From: an uncultured Bacteriovorax sp.
GTDB taxonomy: Bacteria; Bdellovibrionota; Bacteriovoracia; Bacteriovoracales; Bacteriovoracaceae
DNA length: 7,906 nt
Direction: 5' to 3'
NCBI GenBank assembly: GCA_946482295.1
Contig: CAMLRB010000167.1
Coordinates: 1-7,906, forward strand
Made by a program: the position numbers and the translations under genes. Within the stretch, counting starts at the first letter, position 1. The number at the start of each line of letters is the position of its first letter. The notes beneath the pieces are model-generated. The model was not told the origin of the DNA. It did no database searches and saw nothing but the letters and a program-made list of their open reading frames with translations. Below are positions 1-7,906 of the stretch, piece after piece.

Positions 1-1
1 T

Positions 2-154
2 AAAAACATGCTCAAATTCAGATCATTCACTTATGTCGGTTTTGATCATGACCTGATTGACTTCGACATGCTCTCTGAAGAAGAGAAGACGTGGCTTGAA
101 GAGTACGAAAAAGAATGTGCTAAAAAAGGAAGAAGCTTTAAGTATAAATCTTAA
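2..154 (+). CDS. X-Pro aminopeptidase (M24B, APP1-like), C-terminal fragment
   Basis: Only the last 50 codons are in the window (in frame from base 2, stop TAA at 152-154), so the 5' part and all metal ligands lie to the left. The visible tail reads LKFRSFTYVGFDHDLIDFD followed by LSEEEKTWLEEY. This matches the C-terminal subdomain of long (APP1-like) M24 aminopeptidases, whose typical form is a 'LxFExLTxxPxDxxLID' strand followed by an 'LLSxEExxWLNxYH' helix. Such enzymes are cytosolic manganese peptidases that remove an N-terminal residue ahead of proline. The match rests on pattern memory over about 35 residues, so the family is probable rather than proven. The gene converges with the - strand protease gene and overlaps its 3' end by 17 bases. 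A strong terminator follows it at 206-243. Confidence 0.68.
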   Translation, partial: KNMLKFRSFTYVGFDHDLIDFDMLSEEEKTWLEEYEKECAKKGRSFKYKS

Positions 155-926
155 TTCGTTTCTTTCTCATTACTTCAAAAGCAAGAACGAGAAACAATCC
201 TAATGAAAGGCCCCCAAGCATATTGCCGGGGCCTTTTGTTTTTGAAACATCAGTGATTGTTCCACACCCACCGCCTGGATGCTTTTTAGGATAGAGATAG
301 CTAATGCCATCGATATCATCACGTCCAAGCGCCACCCGCGATTCCACCGTTGCATAATACATAAGAGAATCTGGAACCGGTGAGTGTCCTAGTCCAAATG
401 CATGTCCAATTTCATGAGCAACAATCGCCACTTTTTCAGCACGAGACTTGCTGGCAAATTGAGTTGTCGTTCGATCATTAATCATGATGAGTGCGCCAAC
501 AATTGTTTTGCCTGAAATATTATTGGGAATTGTTATTCCTAATATGGAAGGAGAGGGAAAGTTTGTCGAATTGGAGTTGCAAGTAATGAGGACACCTTCA
601 GAAACTGCAAGTGTGGGATTAGGATCACAGTTTGTAGAAGGAACACAGATGTTATCCGTTTCAAAGGCCGGGGCCACTGACTTAATTGAACCTTTTCTTA
701 GTTTCAAGCGCGAGGTAGGAGCTTGATTCCAAAACTGATCAACGGCATCGCCCACAATCGAGAGAAGCTCATTTTCATCGATTCCAATGTTTGAACAAAA
801 ACCCGCTGCCACATTGACTGGAACTTCATCTTGGGCAAACACGAGTTTGATCGAATTGTTGAAAGTAAAAGCGTGAGTTGGGGCAACAAATAAAAATGTT
901 GTTAGAACAAAAGCTATAAACTTCAT
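138..926 (-). CDS. Secreted matrixin-like (M10-type) zinc metalloprotease with C-terminal sorting tail
   Basis: The 262-residue protein has a Sec signal peptide (basic start, hydrophobic core, likely cleavage after A19 in PTHA|F). Its zinc site is HEIGHAFGLGH at 171-181, the HExxHxxGxxH motif of metzincins with E172 as catalytic base. M189 in SLMYY is the Met-turn, and DDIDGISYLYP at 203-213 is the usual end of the matrixin fold. No obvious cysteine-switch prodomain is seen; C44, C94, C100 and C116 could form disulfides. The last ~45 residues look like a sorting signal: GGGCG at 218-222, a short linker, a hydrophobic segment at about 236-252, then the basic cluster RKKRIK at 254-259. This resembles MYXO-CTERM/JDVT-CTERM-type tails, so the protease is probably anchored at, or processed for, the cell surface. 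The start is supported by GGAG 7 bases upstream. Its ATG overlaps the preceding TGA (ATGA at 923-926), so translation is coupled to the barrel gene. The substrate is unknown. Confidence 0.88.
   Translation of the reverse strand: MKFIAFVLTTFLFVAPTHAFTFNNSIKLVFAQDEVPVNVAAGFCSNIGIDENELLSIVGDAVDQFWNQAPTSRLKLRKGSIKSVAPAFETDNICVPSTNCDPNPTLAVSEGVLITCNSNSTNFPSPSILGITIPNNISGKTIVGALIMINDRTTTQFASKSRAEKVAIVAHEIGHAFGLGHSPVPDSLMYYATVESRVALGRDDIDGISYLYPKKHPGGGCGTITDVSKTKGPGNMLGGLSLGLFLVLAFEVMRKKRIKIYT
206..243 (+). terminator. Rho-independent terminator of the aminopeptidase gene
   Basis: A perfect 9-bp stem (AAAGGCCCC at 206-214 paired with GGGGCCTTT at 228-236) encloses a 13-base loop and runs into TTTTGTTTTT at 234-243. 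This is a textbook intrinsic terminator in the + direction, 52 bases after the aminopeptidase stop codon. It lies wholly inside the - strand protease gene. Read on the - strand, the same hairpin is followed only by TTTCATT, so it should terminate poorly in that direction. Confidence 0.9.
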
Positions 927-1507
927 AGAATTTCTCCAAAGTGGTAAGTCGCATGCACGCCTACGCTGAGAGCACGATCTTCGCTTGAGGCCACATTGAA
1001 AATGTACGTGCGAATTTCACCAGACCATGAAGTCGTGAAATCTTTTTCTAATCCTAAATTGAGAATGAAATTTCTAGTATAAACGGCTTCTTCTGGAAGA
1101 GGGAAGCTATCTATCGTTGTGCCATTATTAAGTTCGGCCTCTCCGCCTGGGCCCCATATGCGAGTAAAAAAGAGTCCTAAACCGCCGACGACATTAACGT
1201 AGGGATTTTTGTACTTTGTATTAATGAGTGCAGCAATTGTCATACGTTTGATGTTTTCATCCGTTCCTTTTTGCGGCAGCGAAAACGCAAGTTGAGGGGA
1301 GACATAAAATCCATCGGCGACGGCCACATCCACACTGGAAGCTATATAAGGTGTGAAGGAACAAACATTTTTGTCACCTTGTTCGTTAGTTTGAAACTCA
1401 CCGACGTATTCACAAAGGTTTCCCAATGAGAATGTCAGGTCTGTCGCAGCGAACGACGTAAAAGATGCACAGAGGAGCATAACGGTCAGGTATATTTTTT
1501 TATTCAT
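923..1507 (-). CDS. Probable outer-membrane beta-barrel protein
   Basis: The 194-residue product has a clear Sec signal peptide (MNKK start, hydrophobic core, SFA|A, cleavage after residue 20). The mature part alternates polar and hydrophobic residues in strand-like runs with turns between them, for example around 56-77, 101-116, 143-154 and 162-171. It ends in an aromatic-rich strand (VGVHATYHF at 182-190) typical of OmpA/OmpW-sized eight-stranded barrels, although four residues follow the last Phe. C32 and C49 could form a disulfide in the first loop. C13 lies in the signal peptide but the context (MLLC) is not a lipobox. An in-frame TAA lies 9 bases upstream of the ATG, so the start is fixed, yet no Shine-Dalgarno is visible. 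It is the first gene of a two-gene operon, and its stop overlaps the protease start by 4 bases. No specific family was recognised, and a soluble periplasmic beta protein is not excluded. Confidence 0.75.
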   Translation of the reverse strand: MNKKIYLTVMLLCASFTSFAATDLTFSLGNLCEYVGEFQTNEQGDKNVCSFTPYIASSVDVAVADGFYVSPQLAFSLPQKGTDENIKRMTIAALINTKYKNPYVNVVGGLGLFFTRIWGPGGEAELNNGTTIDSFPLPEEAVYTRNFILNLGLEKDFTTSWSGEIRTYIFNVASSEDRALSVGVHATYHFGEIL

Positions 1508-1593
1508 AATCGTTTAGTATTCTTTCAAATCCTGCGCTAAAATGTCTATGTCTAATTCCATTACTCTTGAACAATTCAGCTGAGGAAATCACC
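1508..1593. promoter_or_regulatory. Divergent promoter region between the barrel/protease operon and serC
   Basis: This 86-bp spacer must drive both directions. For serC, TAAAAT at 1538-1543 is a good -10 (5 of 6 to TATAAT), but no convincing -35 lies 16-18 bases before it. Toward the barrel gene, TAGACA (5 of 6 to TTGACA, - strand) lies 18 bases upstream of AAGAAT (4 of 6), which would give a very short leader. The assignment is by motif only. Confidence 0.35.
1580..1593 (+). promoter_or_regulatory. Ribosome binding site that decides the serC start
   Basis: TGAGGAAATCACC precedes ATG 1594, placing GAGG at optimal spacing. The alternative in-frame TTG at 1567 has no comparable site, and the SerC family homology begins after the ATG. 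Confidence 0.75.
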
Positions 1594-2712
1594 ATGTTTG
1601 ATACTTTAGAGATTCCAAAAAATTTAATTCCAACTGATCCACGCTTTGGCTCTGGCCCTTCTCTAGTGCCTGTAGAGTTTCTCAATGCACTCGCAAAAAC
1701 AGGAACGGAGTTTATGGGAACTTCTCATAGAAAGCCAGCCGTTCGTAATGTCGTTAAAGAAATTCAAGATGGACTCATGAAATATTTCAATCTTCCAAGC
1801 GATTATCTGGTCGTTATGGGAAATGGGGGAGCGACACTTCTTTTTGATATGATCGCCCTAGGCCTTGTTGAAAAGAAAGTGACTCACTACACTTGTGGAG
1901 AGTTCTCAGAAAAATGGTTTAAATCATCGAAGCTTGTCCCGTGGATTGAAGCTGAACAAGTGGCCGTTCCTTTCGGAAAAGGCATTAATGGAAAGGCCGT
2001 ACCTGGCTCAGATCTTATCGCCGTTACACTTAATGAAACATCAACAGGTGTTCAAATTTCAGCTCTTCCACAAGTTGATGCCAATACGATTCTTGCAGTC
2101 GATGCAACTTCTGGTGGCGGACAGTGCCCATGCGATATCTCGAAAGTAGATGTCTTCTTCTTTGCTCCACAAAAGGTTTTTGCGAGTGACGGTGGACTCT
2201 GGATTGCGATCATGTCTCCAAAGGCCCGCGCTCGTGCAGCGAAAATTGCTGGAGATAAATCTCGTTATGTCCCAGACATTATGAGCTGGACTCACGCTAT
2301 CACAAATTCAGAAGCTAACCAAACATACAATACACCTGCGCTTGCGACTCTTTTCATGATGAACGAACAAATTAAAGAGATGAATAAGCTTGGCTACGCT
2401 GAAGTTCAAAAACTCGCCCAGAAAAAAGCTGACCTTCTTTATGGATGGGCAGAATCTAGGCCATACCTTTCTTGCTTCATCGAAGAAAAAGAGTTCAGAT
2501 CAATTGCAGTAGCAACGATTGATGTTGATAGCAAAGTAAACTGTGATGACGTTATTAAATTTTTGGAAAAGAAAAAATACGTTTACGGAATTGATGGATA
2601 CAGAAAACTAGGTCGAAACCAGTTTAGAATTTCTATGTTCCATAATATCAGCTACGACAATCTTGAAAAATTGACGAAGCTTCTCTCGCATATGATTGAA
2701 GCAAAACTGTAA
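1594..2712 (+). CDS. serC: Phosphoserine aminotransferase, actinobacterial (TIGR01366-like) type
   Basis: SerC converts 3-phosphohydroxypyruvate and glutamate to O-phosphoserine and 2-oxoglutarate, the second step of serine synthesis, in the cytosol and with PLP. The reading frame could begin at TTG 1567, but ATG 1594 is chosen because GAGG lies 8 bases before it; this gives 372 residues, normal for the family. Visible motifs are PTDPRFGSGPS (14-24), GTSHRKP (42-48, substrate phosphate/carboxylate binding), GNGGAT (76-81), NETSTG (147-152) and VDATSGGG (169-176, D170 facing the PLP ring nitrogen). K194 in FAPQKVFASDGG is the Schiff-base lysine. NQTYNTPA (242-249) and YRKLGRNQFR (336-345) follow. 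These agree closely with the Mycobacterium-type enzyme as I remember it, and much less with the E. coli/Bacillus type. It is a single gene flanked by oppositely oriented genes. Confidence 0.95.
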   Translation: MFDTLEIPKNLIPTDPRFGSGPSLVPVEFLNALAKTGTEFMGTSHRKPAVRNVVKEIQDGLMKYFNLPSDYLVVMGNGGATLLFDMIALGLVEKKVTHYTCGEFSEKWFKSSKLVPWIEAEQVAVPFGKGINGKAVPGSDLIAVTLNETSTGVQISALPQVDANTILAVDATSGGGQCPCDISKVDVFFFAPQKVFASDGGLWIAIMSPKARARAAKIAGDKSRYVPDIMSWTHAITNSEANQTYNTPALATLFMMNEQIKEMNKLGYAEVQKLAQKKADLLYGWAESRPYLSCFIEEKEFRSIAVATIDVDSKVNCDDVIKFLEKKKYVYGIDGYRKLGRNQFRISMFHNISYDNLEKLTKLLSHMIEAKL

Positions 2713-2723
2713 ATGTTTTCTAC

Positions 2724-2746
2724 TGACCCACGTATTCTTGCGTGGG

Positions 2747-2749
<3 letters not shown>
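2724..2749. terminator. Bidirectional hairpin between convergent serC and oxidoreductase genes
   Basis: TGACCCACG at 2724-2732 and CGTGGGTCA at 2741-2749 form a perfect 9-bp inverted repeat with an 8-base loop, starting 11 bases after the serC stop. Its right arm contains the TGA stop (2747-2749) of the opposing oxidoreductase gene. Neither side has a real T-tract (TAGAAGC on +, GTAGAAAAC on -). The position suits a shared terminator or 3'-end-protecting hairpin, but intrinsic termination would be weak. Confidence 0.6.
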
Positions 2750-7308
<4,559 letters not shown>

Positions 7309-7314
7309 CGACTT

Positions 7315-7343
7315 ATTATGAATAAAGTTTTCCGTCTTTACAA
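7315..7343 (-). promoter_or_regulatory. Sigma70-like promoter of the FHA-tgt-oxidoreductase operon
   Basis: On the - strand, TTGTAA (7343-7338, 4 of 6 to TTGACA) and CATAAT (7320-7315, 5 of 6 to TATAAT) are separated by exactly 17 bases. The -10 ends 6 bases before the ATG at 7308, so transcription would start at or next to the start codon. Confidence 0.5.
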
Positions 7344-7364
7344 TTTTTTAGCAACAACTAGCAT
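7316..7364 (+). promoter_or_regulatory. Possible promoter of the secreted-protein gene at 7399
   Basis: Two candidates overlap. One is TACAAT at 7339-7344 as a -10 (5 of 6) without a good -35. The other is TTTACA at 7337-7342 with TAGCAT at 7359-7364 (16-base spacer). Either would give a 30-50 base leader. Both overlap the -35 of the divergent operon promoter, so the two directions may compete for polymerase. Confidence 0.35.
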
Positions 7365-7398
7365 GGATGAGTACCATCTTTTTGAAAAGGAATAAGAA

Positions 7399-7906
7399 AT
7401 GAAAAACTGGAAGACTCTCTCCCTCGGTGCTCTTTTGATTGCTAGTCAAGCACAGGCCTATGATGTTGTTAACCGTTTCAAGATCATTGATGACAAACTA
7501 AAGACGGAACAAATGCTTCGTCCTTATGGTCACGATTTCTTACTGGACATTAGTGCTGGTATGAACAAAAACCTCATGGATGTTATTGACGATGTTGATG
7601 CTGCTACAAAATTTCAAGGAACAAGCTCCGAAAAATTGGCAGAAGCTTCTCGAGTTCTCGCAAAGTACGATAAAACTGAACAAACAGTTAAAGTGAATAT
7701 TGCACTCGGTACTCCACTTCCTTCATTTACTGCTTGGGAAGTTAATTTTAAGCCAAATTTCAGAGTTTTCGTTGATGTTGGAGCGAACATTGGGATTCGG
7801 TCTGATCGTTTAACTGTAGCTGACGTTCTCGATTTCTTTCCTGAAGATGTTCCGGCCGATTTAAGAGCATTCGTTTTAAGCCTATCTGTAGGTGATGACG
7901 TTATTG
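7399..7906 (+). CDS. Unrecognised secreted protein, N-terminal 169 residues (cut by window edge)
   Basis: ATG 7399 is preceded by AAGGA at good spacing and opens a frame that stays open to the right edge, so the C-terminus is missing. A clear Sec signal peptide covers residues 1-20 (MKNWK start, LSLGALLIA core, AQA|Y cleavage). The mature part begins YDVVNRFKIIDD. Residues ~47-95 look helical and charged (a segment rich in D, E and K). From ~96 short alternating strands appear (VKVNIALG, AWEVNFKPNFRVFVDVGANIGI). The pattern would suit a periplasmic or outer-membrane protein, perhaps a barrel with a long helical insertion, but I do not recognise the family. It is divergent from the FHA operon across a 90-bp spacer. 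Confidence 0.75.
   Translation, partial: MKNWKTLSLGALLIASQAQAYDVVNRFKIIDDKLKTEQMLRPYGHDFLLDISAGMNKNLMDVIDDVDAATKFQGTSSEKLAEASRVLAKYDKTEQTVKVNIALGTPLPSFTAWEVNFKPNFRVFVDVGANIGIRSDRLTVADVLDFFPEDVPADLRAFVLSLSVGDDVI

Noticed and set aside
484..726. 80-codon + strand frame opposite the protease gene
   Set aside because: It is antisense to a well-supported signal-peptide metalloprotease and has no ribosome site or motif.
1460..1507. Lipoprotein signal in the barrel protein (C13)
   Set aside because: The residues before the Cys are MLL, which does not fit the lipobox, and a normal SFA|A signal-peptidase I site follows.
1567..1593. TTG start giving a 381-residue SerC
   Set aside because: The nine extra residues match nothing in the family, while ATG 1594 has a well-placed GAGG.

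Overview
The window looks like ordinary chromosomal DNA from a moderately AT-rich Gram-negative bacterium: Sec and Tat signal peptides, a probable outer-membrane barrel and a bacterial-type Tgt are all present. The actinobacterial-type SerC, the Cys-containing C-terminal sorting tail on a matrixin-like protease and the FHA/membrane architecture together suggest a Bdellovibrionota/Bacteriovoracia-like (predatory deltaproteobacterium-related) organism. This placement is inference from gene style; no marker gene proves it.

Left part (1-1507): the last ~50 codons of a + strand M24-type X-Pro aminopeptidase converge on a two-gene - strand operon. That operon encodes a small secreted, probably outer-membrane beta-barrel protein, followed by a translationally coupled (ATGA overlap) secreted matrixin-like zinc protease with a C-terminal sorting signal. 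The rho-independent terminator of the aminopeptidase lies inside the opposing protease gene, in the part that encodes its sorting tail.

Middle (1508-2749): an 86-bp divergent spacer, then serC on the + strand (phosphoserine aminotransferase, serine biosynthesis). Its end meets the next - strand operon at a 9-bp perfect inverted repeat.

Right part (2747-7308, - strand, read right to left): a tightly overlapping three-gene operon. The order is an FHA-like membrane protein, then tgt (queuosine tRNA modification), then a Tat-exported FAD-dependent oxidoreductase. A recognisable sigma70-like promoter lies only a few bases before the FHA gene's ATG, and that gene has no Shine-Dalgarno, so a leaderless mRNA is possible. 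From 7399 to the right edge runs a divergent + strand gene for an unrecognised secreted protein, cut by the window.

No tRNA, rRNA, CRISPR array, insertion sequence, phage gene or long direct repeat was seen. Coding density is very high, and no gene-free stretch exceeds 90 bp. I found no convincing new multi-gene system. The points most worth following are the sorting tail with its embedded antisense terminator, the actinobacterial-type SerC, and the degenerate FHA protein in an operon with tgt and a Tat flavoprotein.
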